NCBI GenBank assembly: GCA_910584945.1
Contig: CAJUDY010000037.1
Span: 1 to 39,968 of the forward strand
Source: an uncultured Lachnospiraceae bacterium
GTDB taxonomy: Bacteria; Bacillota; Clostridia; Lachnospirales; Lachnospiraceae
Direction of reading: 5' to 3'
Length of the DNA stretch: 39,968 nucleotides
Positions 24,225 to 33,002 of this stretch are shown piece by piece; within the stretch, counting starts at the first letter, position 1, and every line of letters starts with the position of its first letter. The position numbers and the translations under genes were made by a program. A model generated the notes under the pieces. The model was not told the DNA's origin and did not search any database. It saw only the letters and a program-made list of their open reading frames with translations.

Positions 24225-25187
24225 TTATGGGTTCACCCAGTTTTCCGGCACTCTCCCTTCTATTACATCTGTGATCACTTTTGCTCCGAACATACTGATG
24301 GCGTCGTAGGTCTCATATGTTTCCGCTCCACTATGCGGAGTCACCACTACATGTTCCAGCGAAAACAACGGATTATCTTTATCTGTCGGTTCCTTCTCAA
24401 ATACATCCAGTCCTGCGCCTGCGATTTCTCCGCTTACAAGGGCCTCATACAACGCTTTTTCATTTACAATCGAGCCTCTTGCAATATTTATTAAGATTGC
24501 AGACTTTTTCATCTTTTTAAACTGTTCGGGACCAAACATTCCTACGGTTTCCGGAATCGCAGGTACATGTATAGTAATAATATCACACTTTTCCAAAATA
24601 GTGTCAAATTTTGTCAATTCCACTCCCAGAAGAAGCGCTTTTTTCTCATCTCCATATGGATCAACCGCATATATTTTTTCCGGTTCGTACGCCCGAAAAA
24701 GTCTTGCTACATACTGAGCGGTAGCTCCAAACCCGATCAGGCCAATGGTCTTTCTGTGAATCGTATGTCCCATGGCCCTGGACCACCCGCCTCCCCGGAT
24801 GCTCTCCTCCAGTTCCCTAATGTTACGATAAACTCCGAGAACCAGTGCCAGGGTGAGCTCCGCGACCGAATCCGCATTCTGCCCCCTGGCATTTGCCACC
24901 TTTACTCCCTTTTCCCTGGCATATTCCAGATCAATATTATCCAGTCCAACACCGAATTTAACCAGCACTTTCAGCCTGGATGCCAAGTCCAGGATCTCCC
25001 GGGAATAAACCTCGCAGCCTACCAAAGCTCCTGAGATCTCTGGTATGACTTGCTTTAATTCCTCCTGAGTAAACGGCCGTTCAAATGTATTTTCCACTAC
25101 CTCATAACCCTTTTTTTCAAGAAACGCTTTCGCACGTTTCCCATACAGAGAGAAGTGCGTTCCTCCAATCAGTATCTTGTCTGCCAT
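24225..25187 (-). CDS. D-2-hydroxyacid dehydrogenase (phosphoglycerate dehydrogenase-like)
   Basis: This 320-residue NAD-dependent enzyme has the D-isomer-specific fold: an N-terminal substrate domain, Rossmann motif IGLIGFGATAQYVARLF, and catalytic Arg (NIARGSIVNE), Glu (DVFEKEPTD) and His (VVTPHSGAET). It is not SerA proper, since no ACT domain is present. The ATG at 25187 is chosen because GGTGG lies ten bases upstream and the start falls five bases after the aldolase stop. In this operon it likely reduces or oxidises a sugar-acid-derived 2-keto or 2-hydroxy acid linked to the aldolase. Confidence 0.88.
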   Translation of the reverse strand: MADKILIGGTHFSLYGKRAKAFLEKKGYEVVENTFERPFTQEELKQVIPEISGALVGCEVYSREILDLASRLKVLVKFGVGLDNIDLEYAREKGVKVANARGQNADSVAELTLALVLGVYRNIRELEESIRGGGWSRAMGHTIHRKTIGLIGFGATAQYVARLFRAYEPEKIYAVDPYGDEKKALLLGVELTKFDTILEKCDIITIHVPAIPETVGMFGPEQFKKMKKSAILINIARGSIVNEKALYEALVSGEIAGAGLDVFEKEPTDKDNPLFSLEHVVVTPHSGAETYETYDAISMFGAKVITDVIEGRVPENWVNP

Positions 25188-25192
25188 CTTTT

Positions 25193-26095
25193 TTATTCCA
25201 CCCATTCCATAATTTTCTCAAATCCACATGCAAATTCCGCTTCCTGCTCTTTCGTAAGATCCATCAGCGGCCTGCGCATATGTCCCATGTCCATTCCCCG
25301 CATCCGAAGCCCTGCCTTCATATATGCCATTGCATTTCCATCACCTGTGCAGAGAATTTTCCAGGTATCAAACACTTTCTTTTGCTGTTTTTTCGCCGAC
25401 TCTATATCCTTTTCCCTGATACACGCCATTGCTTTGACAAAGATCTCCGGGAACACATTGGCACAGCCGCTGATCACGCCGTCACAGCCTATGGACATAG
25501 ACGGATAGAGCAGATGATCCGCTCCCTGGATGACCGAAAATACCCCATTTTTTACATTTGTATATTCCACTGTCCGCTCCATGTCCGGAAGACTGTACTT
25601 GATTCCCACAATGTTCGGATGCCGTTCTGCAAGCTTTTCACAAATGGAAACCGTCAGATCATTGCCTGACAACTGCGGAATATTATAAAGATAGATTGGA
25701 AAATGATCCGGTACACTGTCGGCAATGTCGGAAAAATAAGATTCCATTTCTCTTTGATTGACCTTAAAATAGATTGGCGTAACCACGCCGATCCCCTCTG
25801 CTCCTGTTTCCACCGCATGCTTTGCCAGCTCGACCGTATCTTTCAGAGTCATACAGCCCACATGAACATAAACCGGACATCTTCCCTGACTTGACTCCAC
25901 CACCGCTTCTGCCACTTTTTTCCTCTCCTCCAAAGTCATACTGTCCATCTCGCCTGTGGTTCCCGTGGGATACAGGCAATCCACCCCTTTTTCCACAAGA
26001 AATGTGGTCAGCTGTTTCACTTTGCAGAGATCCACCGCTCCATTTTCATCAAACGGCGTGATCATTGCCGGAATTACTCCAGATAATTTTTTCAT
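25193..26095 (-). CDS. DapA/NAL-family aldolase (dihydrodipicolinate synthase-like)
   Basis: This 300-residue class I aldolase of the DapA/NanA superfamily has GTTGE (residues 45-49), YNIP (137-140, catalytic Tyr) and the Schiff-base lysine in GIKYS (K166). It is unlikely to be the lysine-pathway DapA, because it lies between a sugar-type ABC importer and a hydroxyacid dehydrogenase. Such catabolic members cleave 2-keto-3-deoxy sugar acids or N-acetylneuraminate. The substrate is not fixed by sequence: sialic acid is less likely because no NanE, NanK or epimerase is near. It starts six bases after the permease stop. Confidence 0.85.
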   Translation of the reverse strand: MKKLSGVIPAMITPFDENGAVDLCKVKQLTTFLVEKGVDCLYPTGTTGEMDSMTLEERKKVAEAVVESSQGRCPVYVHVGCMTLKDTVELAKHAVETGAEGIGVVTPIYFKVNQREMESYFSDIADSVPDHFPIYLYNIPQLSGNDLTVSICEKLAERHPNIVGIKYSLPDMERTVEYTNVKNGVFSVIQGADHLLYPSMSIGCDGVISGCANVFPEIFVKAMACIREKDIESAKKQQKKVFDTWKILCTGDGNAMAYMKAGLRMRGMDMGHMRRPLMDLTKEQEAEFACGFEKIMEWVE

Positions 26096-26101
26096 ACTTT
26101 C

Positions 26102-26932
26102 CTATCCTTTCACAGCTCCCGCTGTCATCCCTGTAATAATATATTTTTGTAAAAATACAGAAATCAAAATAATGGGTATCGTAATTACCACTGCTGCCGC
26201 CATCAGGCAGGCCCAATCCACATCCGTATAGGACATGAACTGGAATACCGCTGTGGGAAGCGTTCTGGTATCATTTGTGCATAAGATTAATGCAAAGATA
26301 AAATTATTCCACGAAAATATAAACGACAAAATGGTCGCTGTCAAAATAGCCGGAGATGCCAGCGGAATTAAAATCTTAACAAAAGTTCCTATATGTGAGC
26401 ATCCGTCTACCCAGGAAGCCTCCTCCAGTTCCCGCGGCATCGTCTCAAAAAATGGAATCATAATCCACACAATCATCGGCAGCGCCACCAGCAAATGAAC
26501 TAAAATCAAGGACGTATAGGTTCCGGTCAAATGCAGTTTATTAAACAGGATATACCATGGGACCAGAAAGGAGATAGCCGGAATGATCCTGATCACCAGA
26601 ATGACTGCGGAAAACGCGGACATCCTCTCTCTGGCAATCACATAGGATGCCGGAAGCCCGAATAAAAGAGCCAGCACCGTGGAGAGGACCGCGATCAGCA
26701 TACTGTTTTTCAGAGGCTGCCAAAAATCGTATTTCGAAAAGATATCAATATAATTTTGTATGGTCGGCGTAAATACGAACATTTTATCCACATTCAGCAA
26801 ATCCACCATTTTTTTTAAGGACGCCAAAACCATCCAGAAAAACGGGAATAAAGTTACCATTAAGATCAACGCCAAAGAAAGATAAAAACCAACCCTGCCT
26901 ATTTTCTTTTTTGTTTTTCCTGATACTCTCAA
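26102..26932 (-). CDS. Carbohydrate-type ABC transporter permease (MalG-like)
   Basis: This 276-residue inner-membrane permease has six hydrophobic segments and the EAA-type loop ELEEASWVDGCSHIGTFVKI (residues ~185-205) that contacts the ATPase. It matches the MalG half of CUT1 sugar importers and works with the MalF-like permease upstream, whose end it overlaps by four bases. No ATPase gene is present in the cluster, so a shared MsmX-type ATPase encoded elsewhere is assumed. Confidence 0.9.
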   Translation of the reverse strand: MRVSGKTKKKIGRVGFYLSLALILMVTLFPFFWMVLASLKKMVDLLNVDKMFVFTPTIQNYIDIFSKYDFWQPLKNSMLIAVLSTVLALLFGLPASYVIARERMSAFSAVILVIRIIPAISFLVPWYILFNKLHLTGTYTSLILVHLLVALPMIVWIMIPFFETMPRELEEASWVDGCSHIGTFVKILIPLASPAILTATILSFIFSWNNFIFALILCTNDTRTLPTAVFQFMSYTDVDWACLMAAAVVITIPIILISVFLQKYIITGMTAGAVKG

Positions 26933-27807
26933 TATTCTACCTCCACTTTATTTTTGAATTTGATAAAGCCGATTGCAATCAAAAGAACCGTCAGGAAGAA
27001 TACCACCAGCGTCGCGGATGCTCTGCCAAATTTAAAGTACTCAAATGCCTCTCTGTAAGAAAGGATGTTCAGAGTCTCCGTGGCATATCCCGGCCCGCCC
27101 TGTGTGGTAGAATAAATAATATCAAAGGTTTTTAAGACATCGATTAACCGCAATAACAGCGCAGTCAGAATCGTAGGTCTTAACAGGGGAAGCGTAATTT
27201 TTCTGGTCAGCTGCCATTTGCCTGCTCCGTCTACCTGGGCGGATTCCAGGACATCCGTCGGCAATGCCGTGGCGCCCGCAAGCACCACCAGCATCACCAT
27301 CGGCGTCCATTGCCAGATATCCACTGCCAGAAGCGCTGGCAACGCCATATCCGGAGAACCCAGCCACGGCTGTCTTCCCAGTCCAAGCCACATACATACT
27401 TGATTGGCAATTCCAATGGACGGTTCATAGATCAGCCTCCATACCAGTCCTACCGCCACGGGAGTTGCCACCATCGGAAGCAAAAACGCAGTTTTCACAA
27501 GATTTCTGCCTTTAAAATCTCTGTTCAGATACAGTGCCAGAGCTACTCCCAGCACTCCCTCGATCACAATGCCCGCGAGAGAAAATACGAAGGTTCTTCC
27601 CACTGCATTCCAAAATCTTTCCTCTGTAAACAAATGCCCGTAATTGTCAAATCCGACAAACTTCATCTGTGTGTTCCCGGACATTCCCCAGTCAAAAAAA
27701 GATATAAAAAAGGTATATGCCAGCGGAAAGACAACAAGAAATAAAAGAATGAAAATCGTCGGTACCGTAAATACCCATTTTATATGCTTGTCCATCCACT
27801 TATACAT
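26929..27807 (-). CDS. Carbohydrate-type ABC transporter permease (MalF/UgpA-like)
   Basis: This 292-residue permease has about six membrane segments and an EAA-like loop VLESAQVDGAGKWQLTRKIT. It belongs to the MalF/UgpA half of CUT1 importers. It overlaps the MalG-like gene by four bases, which suggests translational coupling, and begins 18 bases after the solute-binding protein stop. It lacks the large periplasmic loop of enterobacterial MalF, as is normal in Firmicutes. Confidence 0.9.
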   Translation of the reverse strand: MYKWMDKHIKWVFTVPTIFILLFLVVFPLAYTFFISFFDWGMSGNTQMKFVGFDNYGHLFTEERFWNAVGRTFVFSLAGIVIEGVLGVALALYLNRDFKGRNLVKTAFLLPMVATPVAVGLVWRLIYEPSIGIANQVCMWLGLGRQPWLGSPDMALPALLAVDIWQWTPMVMLVVLAGATALPTDVLESAQVDGAGKWQLTRKITLPLLRPTILTALLLRLIDVLKTFDIIYSTTQGGPGYATETLNILSYREAFEYFKFGRASATLVVFFLTVLLIAIGFIKFKNKVEVEY

Positions 27808-27825
27808 CTACATCCTCTCTTTCTG

Positions 27826-29148
27826 TCACTGCTGCTCTTTTTCCGCGTCAAGCAGGCCCTGAAACTGTGCGTTTGCCTTATCTGCCGCCGCCTTGACATC
27901 TTCCTCAAAAAGTGCCGCGGTAATCACATCCCCAATATATGTTCTGGCTTCTCCCACATTATTCAGAATCGGACGGTCAGTGCTGTCTCCAATCTCCATG
28001 CTCTTCTGAATCACCGGCACCAGCTCTTCCGGCCAGTTTTCATTGGCCGCTTCATTCTCCCATGTGGATACTCTCGCACTGGAAGAGCCTTTCGCCTGAG
28101 CCTGCACATCAATCTCTTTACCGGTTGCCCATCTTAAAAATTCCCAGGCTGCCTCTTTTTGCTTCGAATTGCTGCTGATCCCTACTGCCCATGCAGTAAT
28201 GCTGAAGGTATGCTGTCCGTTTGGTCCTTCCGGCATCAAGAAATAACCGACCTTCCCCGCCACCTGAGAGCTGTCCGGATCGTTAATCTGCGCATATTGC
28301 GTGTCCACGTCAATTCTCATCCCGGCCAATCCCTGCGTAAAAACAGCCATGGACTCCTGCCATCCCATATTGGCGACTCCGTCGGGCCCATAATTTCTCA
28401 ATAAATCTCCATAATATTGGAACCCCTGTATCGCTTCCGGCGTGTTGATGGATGCATTGCCGTCTGTAATAAATTCACCGCCGTAATCCCGAAGAAAGCT
28501 CGATACCATCGTAACCGCATCTGACCCCTTTCCCCGGATGACGATTCCGGACACTCCGCGATCCGGATCATGCAGCTTCGCGGCCGTTTCTTCAAATTCT
28601 TCCAGAGTCTTTGGCAGTTCTGTAATCTCTGCTTCTTCAAAAAGCTCTTTGTTATAATAGACCACCTGGCGCTCCGTCATCAGAGGTATCGCATAGAGCT
28701 GATCTTCCCGGATCGTCAGCTCTTTGGACGCCTCATAAAAATCATCGATATCATATTCCGTATCTCCTTCGTAATAGCCATTCAACGGCTCCAGCCATCC
28801 ATTATCCATGAACATTTGTGATTCCTGCAAAGGCCGAAAAGCAAGCACGTCGATGTCGGTTCCGTTGGCTGCCATGCTCACCGCAATCTTATTGCTCAGC
28901 TGGCTGTCCTCCAAAGTCTGAAGTTCTACTTGAATGCCTGTTTTTTCTTCAAATTCCGGAAGATTTTCTTTGACTGCTTCCGCCCACATATTTGCTGCGC
29001 TCAGTACGCTGATCTTCGTCCCCGCATAGGGCTGATCACCGCCTCCTGAAACTTCCTGCTGACTGTCTCCTTTCGAACCACCGCATCCTGATAAGACCCC
29101 CGCAATGAGTATTCCAGCCACGAATCGTTTTACAACTTTCTTTTTCAT
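27826..29148 (-). CDS. Extracellular solute-binding lipoprotein of the ABC importer
   Basis: This 440-residue family 1 solute-binding protein has a lipoprotein signal (MKKKVVKRFVAGILIAGVLS, then GC) with lipobox LSGC and the lipidated cysteine at residue 22. It is exported and anchored outside the membrane. SBP_bac_1-type sequence is seen (KISVLSAANMWAEAVKENLP, AIPLMTERQVVYYNKELFEE). It delivers the substrate to the two permeases downstream. The ligand cannot be told from sequence; the aldolase and hydroxyacid dehydrogenase in the same operon suggest a sugar acid, an oligosaccharide containing one, or a related carbohydrate. It heads the operon. Confidence 0.9.
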   Translation of the reverse strand: MKKKVVKRFVAGILIAGVLSGCGGSKGDSQQEVSGGGDQPYAGTKISVLSAANMWAEAVKENLPEFEEKTGIQVELQTLEDSQLSNKIAVSMAANGTDIDVLAFRPLQESQMFMDNGWLEPLNGYYEGDTEYDIDDFYEASKELTIREDQLYAIPLMTERQVVYYNKELFEEAEITELPKTLEEFEETAAKLHDPDRGVSGIVIRGKGSDAVTMVSSFLRDYGGEFITDGNASINTPEAIQGFQYYGDLLRNYGPDGVANMGWQESMAVFTQGLAGMRIDVDTQYAQINDPDSSQVAGKVGYFLMPEGPNGQHTFSITAWAVGISSNSKQKEAAWEFLRWATGKEIDVQAQAKGSSSARVSTWENEAANENWPEELVPVIQKSMEIGDSTDRPILNNVGEARTYIGDVITAALFEEDVKAAADKANAQFQGLLDAEKEQQ

Positions 29149-29272
29149 TCCTTCTCCTTTCCGTTCGGATCATTGGCTTATTCCAATGATTTCTGCTGTT
29201 TCTCTTTTTCTTTGTCAAAATCTGTTTGTTCTTTTCATTTTTCCCTCCCTTCTCCTTCTTAAATCTAGTTAA

Positions 29273-29302
29273 ATTATACTATTATCTCCTATTTTTTCGC
29301 AA
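29273..29302 (-). promoter_or_regulatory. Promoter of the solute-binding-protein operon
   Basis: On the minus strand TTGCGA (29302-29297) and TATAAT (29278-29273) are 18 bases apart. The predicted start of transcription is near 29266, giving a leader of about 120 bases to the ATG at 29148. The weak -35 box fits a promoter that needs an activator. Confidence 0.6.
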
Positions 29303-29319
29303 TTCTATTGTATAATATG

Positions 29320-29340
29320 ACTATTCTGTTTTGGAATAGT
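29320..29340. promoter_or_regulatory. LysR-type operator dyad, centred at about -64
   Basis: Perfect seven-base arms ACTATTC and GAATAGT surround a seven-base centre, and the dyad contains the symmetric T-N11-A motif (T 29324, A 29336). Its centre is about 64 bases upstream of the predicted transcription start, the usual place of the recognition site of LysR regulators. The LysR gene at the end of the operon is the probable binder. Confidence 0.6.
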
Positions 29341-29361
29341 TCCGATTACATCATTTCCAAC

Positions 29362-29397
29362 AAAAAAACGATATTGCGCTTTTCAGCCACAACATCG
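29362..29397 (-). terminator. Terminator of the dgt gene
   Basis: Minus-strand arms CGATGTTG and CAATATCG (one G-T wobble) are followed by seven T residues. It lies about 22 bases after the dgt stop codon and ahead of the next operon's operator. Confidence 0.7.
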
Positions 29398-29419
29398 CTT
29401 TTCTTTCATATTATAAAAC

Positions 29420-30829
29420 CTATTGAATCCCGCTCAGCTCCTGAAAAAGTTCTTTTGCATAGCTGTCGGTCATTCCGCAGACTTCGTCGGTCACCAGAAG
29501 CAGCCGGAGGTACAGCCGCTCCACCTCGTCCTTCCCCTCCGCATAGATATGGTAAACTGCTTTATAGTTGTCTGAGACGATGCTCATCAGCTTCTCCTGC
29601 ACCGCCGTCATGGGTTCGCCGCTGTCGTAGGGAATCGCGGCGTCCACAAAATGTTTCAACAAAAATTCAAAGATCGCGTTGGCGCCGATCTCCAGCTTCA
29701 GAATCGGGGGCGAAGTAAAGGCGTACCGGTAGGCAATATCCCCCAAAGCCTCCATAAGACCAGTCCCGGGCACCTGAAAAAACAGGTCTTTTTTGTACTC
29801 GCCGGCCATCAGCTCTTCATAGTGTTCCACAAACCCCTTCGTCGCCCCTTTGATCATCTCTGCCTGCACCCGCACCAACCAGTTCTGTACGGCATTGGAA
29901 CGGGGATGGTCCATATGATTTTTGAGCGCTCTTTGATAGCAAATCTCCAAACTTTCCGCCAAATCCCGATATGCCTGATCCTGATACTCTCTCTGAAAAT
30001 CTCTCAGCTCCTGAAGCAGTTGCTCATAGGAGATACAGCCCTTCTTCAACGCATCCTCGATATCCGCGGTCTTGTAGGCGATGTCATCCGCCGCCTCCAA
30101 GAGAAAGGTCAGCGGATGGCGCTTACCGCCAGTCCCGGTGCCCTCCTGTACCTTCTGGAAGACTTCCCGGTCTGCATAGAAATATCCCATCTTCTTTGTC
30201 CGGATGTCGCCGCTGTCTCTTTGAATCTCCGTGGAGGCCATGGGATACTTGATCATGGCGCCCAGAAGTCCTTTCGTCAGGTTCATGCCGTTGGCGTCCA
30301 CCAGATAGTGGAGCTTGGTCACCAGACGAAGGGCCTGGGCGTTCCCCTCAAAATGATAAAAATCTTCCTGCATCTTAACAGGCAGGACCTTGGAAAGCGG
30401 TCTGCCCTTCCACTGAAGCGTCGGCAGACATTTCCGGAACCACTCCCGGATTGCAGTCTCCCCAAAATGCCCGAAGGGAGGATTCCCGATGTCATGGAGA
30501 AGCCCCGCGCACTGAAGGATATCGCACACATCCGATTTATAAGAAGGAAGAAAATTCGTATCTTTGATGTTGAGCAGAATTTCCTCTGATATGTTCTGCC
30601 CCAGAGAACGGGCAAAAGAAGAGACTTCCAAGGAATGGGTCAGTCTCGTACGGATAAAGTCGCTCTTATCAAGAGGAAACACCTGGGTCTTATCCTGAAG
30701 CCGCCGGAAGGAGGCGCTCCCTATGATCCGATGATAATCCTTTTCAAATTCCGTCCGAAGATCTCCATTCCCCGGCTTTTTCGTATGATCTCTGATCCGG
30801 TCCGGACACAGCAGGTATTTCCATTCCAT
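29420..30829 (-). CDS. dgt: dGTP triphosphohydrolase (HD-domain dNTPase)
   Basis: This 469-residue HD-domain enzyme splits dGTP into deoxyguanosine and triphosphate, adjusting dNTP pools and, in some bacteria, limiting phage replication. HD-motif residues are visible in RLTHSLEVSSFARS (H65), GLLHDIGNPPFGHFGE (H112, D113) and ADDIAYKTADIEDA (later Asp). GAGAGG lies just before the ATG. It begins three bases after the remains of an AAA ATPase. A hairpin terminator ends it. It is longer than many E. coli-like relatives in its middle part, which fits the bacterial dNTPase subgroup. Confidence 0.92.
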   Translation of the reverse strand: MEWKYLLCPDRIRDHTKKPGNGDLRTEFEKDYHRIIGSASFRRLQDKTQVFPLDKSDFIRTRLTHSLEVSSFARSLGQNISEEILLNIKDTNFLPSYKSDVCDILQCAGLLHDIGNPPFGHFGETAIREWFRKCLPTLQWKGRPLSKVLPVKMQEDFYHFEGNAQALRLVTKLHYLVDANGMNLTKGLLGAMIKYPMASTEIQRDSGDIRTKKMGYFYADREVFQKVQEGTGTGGKRHPLTFLLEAADDIAYKTADIEDALKKGCISYEQLLQELRDFQREYQDQAYRDLAESLEICYQRALKNHMDHPRSNAVQNWLVRVQAEMIKGATKGFVEHYEELMAGEYKKDLFFQVPGTGLMEALGDIAYRYAFTSPPILKLEIGANAIFEFLLKHFVDAAIPYDSGEPMTAVQEKLMSIVSDNYKAVYHIYAEGKDEVERLYLRLLLVTDEVCGMTDSYAKELFQELSGIQ

Positions 30830-30832
30830 CTT

Positions 30833-31208
30833 TTATCCTCTCCGCCTATTGGCATGAGTTTCGTCCATTTTTAATTCAGAGCTATAGCCTGCTCTTTCTA
30901 TCCCCTCCACGGCCCCGACAATACATTCGTAACTATGTGTTGTAGCTATAATCTGACAACCATTTTCATGATGTTTATGATTGCAACATTGATAAATTGT
31001 GTAAATGGTAAAGAGAAATCAGAATTAGGAACCCTGTTAATTTTTGCGAATGATCCAGGCTCAAGATGGTCTAAAAAAGAAATATCCCCTCTAATATGGA
31101 ACTTTTCCCTGCATTATTTTTCCCGGAAATCAGAGTAATTGGCTTCATATCCTGAAGTTCAAGTTTATCAAATCCTCGAAAATGTTCAAACGAAATTCGC
31201 TCAATCAT
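30833..31208 (-). pseudogene. Decayed OLD-like AAA ATPase: N- and C-terminal ends only
   Basis: From an ATG at 31208 with GGAGG six bases upstream, 45 codons read IERISFEHFRGFDKLELQDM and then ITLISGKNNAGKSSILEGI, with Walker A GKNNAGKSS, and stop at TAG (31071). One T added to the run near 31076 would continue with FLDHLEPGSFAKINRVPN. At 30970-30833 another frame gives GCQIIATTHSYECIVGAVEG and a stop, which is the H-loop region of ABC-type AAA ATPases. The family is usually ~350-400 residues, so about 750 bases, including Walker B, are missing. Related proteins occur in phage-defence and DNA-repair contexts; the original role is unknown. Confidence 0.65.
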
Positions 31209-31272
31209 ACTTTGCCTCCATTTGGCCTAAGCGTCCGTACAAAACTTATGCTCCAGTTTGTTTCATAGTATA

Positions 31273-31416
31273 TCATAGTTTGTCCTGTAATGAAAGCAAA
31301 ATTTCAGCGCTCTCTACATTCCCATCAAATTCCGGTCTGAAAGCTATGTAACAGGGGGGAGAGAAAGATAAAATATCGTCTGGTTCATAAATGTACCAGT
31401 CATTATCTTCTTCCAC
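31273..31416 (-). CDS. Small ORF of unknown function (47 aa)
   Basis: A GTG at 31416 has AAGGAG nine bases upstream and opens a 47-codon frame beginning VEEDNDWYIYEPDDILSFSP and ending EILLSLQDKL. It is acidic and contains no membrane segment or known motif. The region may instead be the tail of a decayed gene, because it lies between a 21-codon ORF and the broken AAA ATPase. It is too short for family assignment. Confidence 0.35.
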   Translation of the reverse strand: MEEDNDWYIYEPDDILSFSPPCYIAFRPEFDGNVESAEILLSLQDKL

Positions 31417-31431
31417 TTCGCTTTCTCCTTC

Positions 31432-31497
31432 CTACAGGTATTTTTCCTTGATGGATAAAAGGACTTCTTTCATTGTGCATTTGGTATTGTGTATCAT
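31432..31497 (-). other. 21-codon ORF with strong ribosome binding site, possible ASCH-domain start
   Basis: An ATG at 31497 has AGGAGG about nine bases upstream and opens MIHNTKCTMKEVLLSIKEKY, ending at a TAG after one more residue. The MKEVLLSIK stretch resembles the first strand of ASCH-domain proteins, so this may be the start of a truncated gene. Its stop lies just before the ribosome binding site of the next small ORF. Confidence 0.3.
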
Positions 31498-31550
31498 AGT
31501 ATATTTCCTCCTACTACAATATATTTATGGTTGATATACCTGACAGCCAG

Positions 31551-32990
31551 TCAGGTGATTATAAGTGCTTCCAACCGTTCCTGTGTTGCTTCATCCTTTG
31601 TCACAAACCAGAATGTACATTCTTCACTGTCATACAATCCAACAGCCTGCCCATCCATGGCCTGGTAAAGCCTTCGGGTATTGCCTGCGGCGATCTGATC
31701 CGTAATACCTGCAATGGAAGACAGGTATGGACTCAACTTCCCGCCTTCAGACAGCATCGACGGCTCAAAATCCGGAAACTCCCAAAGGATCAGATTCAAT
31801 TTTTCATCACAAGCCAGCGCCCACAAAAACTCTGCCGCAAGAAAACCGTCTAAAATACCATATGCGTTCCATTGGCCTACGCCGTCATTGACACGGCGAT
31901 ATAGAAACGGGCTGTTCAATCTCGCCGCCCAGTGATACACCGCCTGATTTTCTATGAGAAAGTTCAGCTTGCCATCCTTTGTCTGTTTCAGGCTGGAAAG
32001 AGGGCGGATCGTATTATAACTGCAATAAAATCTACTTGGCAGACAACGATAAAATTCTTCCAATGGCAGTGGAAGTGAAACCCCCAGACGGGCTTCTGCC
32101 CGCCGGATACTTTCCTCCTTCGCTCCCTTTCCGTCAATCCCGGCAAATTTGCAGAGAAACTGTAATACCGGGGCAATGGATTTCAGTTCCCGTTCCTGTG
32201 GCGGCTGGGGTGGAGCCGAATTAAAAACAGGATGCCCGTCCTGGCTTTTCATCCAGACATACTTGAATCCCATCTGTTTCATAAGCTGTTCCACTTCCTT
32301 ATCAGACCTGCCGCCAAAATAGGCCGTCCCTGAATAAAGAATACTTCCGCATAAAAACCTGGAGGGTTCCTCCACAAAGTTTACACTAAAATTTGTTCTG
32401 TGACTGGAAAGCCGCTCCAGAGGAACATGATAAAACGTATCCGGAAGATGCTCCCGCATTTTTTTCCAATAATTTTCCGCCTTATCCTTGTTGACGGCTG
32501 CCACGCTGGGCTGCGCCAGGGTCTGCTGGTATCCTAACCATTCCATGATCCACTGTGAGAGTTTTGACTGATTGCACGGCACTTCATGGCCTTCCAGATG
32601 CTTTTTTTCCCCGCGTGTTTCCGGCAGCACATAAAGCCCCCACATCTGCGGATCTTCCAGATCATTGCTGCCCATGGTATCCTTGCTTTTGTGATACCTG
32701 CTTACTTCAAAGCCATAGCCATACCGTTCATACCGGCAAAAAGGCAGGATCGTAATAATGGTGTCCGTCCAATAGACACGTTTGTAAATTTTTAGTTCCT
32801 CAAGTGGAATCAGATTTCCCTTTTCCGTAAAAGCAGGATCATCTGGATGAAAGGTCAGATATAATTCCTGCAGAGCCTGGGGCAGCGTAAATCCCAGTTC
32901 CTTTTCCTTGTCCGCAATATCCTCCGGTGTCACGGAGCTTTCCATACTGCTGCCAAAAGATTTGATTTTTTTCAGTTCTTCTGATATCAT
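31551..32990 (-). CDS. Double SUKH (SMI1/KNR4) immunity-type protein
   Basis: This 479-residue cytoplasmic protein carries two SMI1/KNR4-like (SUKH) domains. The first starts near residue 20 (IADKEKELGFTLPQALQELY), the second near residue 290 (RRAEARLGVSLPLPLEEFYR). SUKH domains are known immunity modules of polymorphic and contact-dependent toxins and bind their cognate toxin. A double array may neutralise two toxins. It is the last intact gene of the cassette, 12 bases after its neighbour. No toxin is present beside it. An AAGGCGG-like site precedes the ATG. Confidence 0.8.
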   Translation of the reverse strand: MISEELKKIKSFGSSMESSVTPEDIADKEKELGFTLPQALQELYLTFHPDDPAFTEKGNLIPLEELKIYKRVYWTDTIITILPFCRYERYGYGFEVSRYHKSKDTMGSNDLEDPQMWGLYVLPETRGEKKHLEGHEVPCNQSKLSQWIMEWLGYQQTLAQPSVAAVNKDKAENYWKKMREHLPDTFYHVPLERLSSHRTNFSVNFVEEPSRFLCGSILYSGTAYFGGRSDKEVEQLMKQMGFKYVWMKSQDGHPVFNSAPPQPPQERELKSIAPVLQFLCKFAGIDGKGAKEESIRRAEARLGVSLPLPLEEFYRCLPSRFYCSYNTIRPLSSLKQTKDGKLNFLIENQAVYHWAARLNSPFLYRRVNDGVGQWNAYGILDGFLAAEFLWALACDEKLNLILWEFPDFEPSMLSEGGKLSPYLSSIAGITDQIAAGNTRRLYQAMDGQAVGLYDSEECTFWFVTKDEATQERLEALIIT

Positions 32991-33002
32991 GGTGCCGCCT
33001 TC

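Noticed and set aside
25193..26095. Call of lysine-pathway DapA for the aldolase
   Set aside because: The gene lies in a catabolic importer operon with a hydroxyacid dehydrogenase and a LysR regulator; no lysine-pathway gene is near.
29281..29318. Plus-strand TATAAT near 29311 as a promoter towards dgt
   Set aside because: dgt is transcribed in the other direction and no plus-strand gene follows, so the box has no target.
30935..31138. Plus-strand frame of 67 codons
   Set aside because: It lies opposite the remains of the AAA ATPase, which explain the region better; no ribosome binding site was seen.
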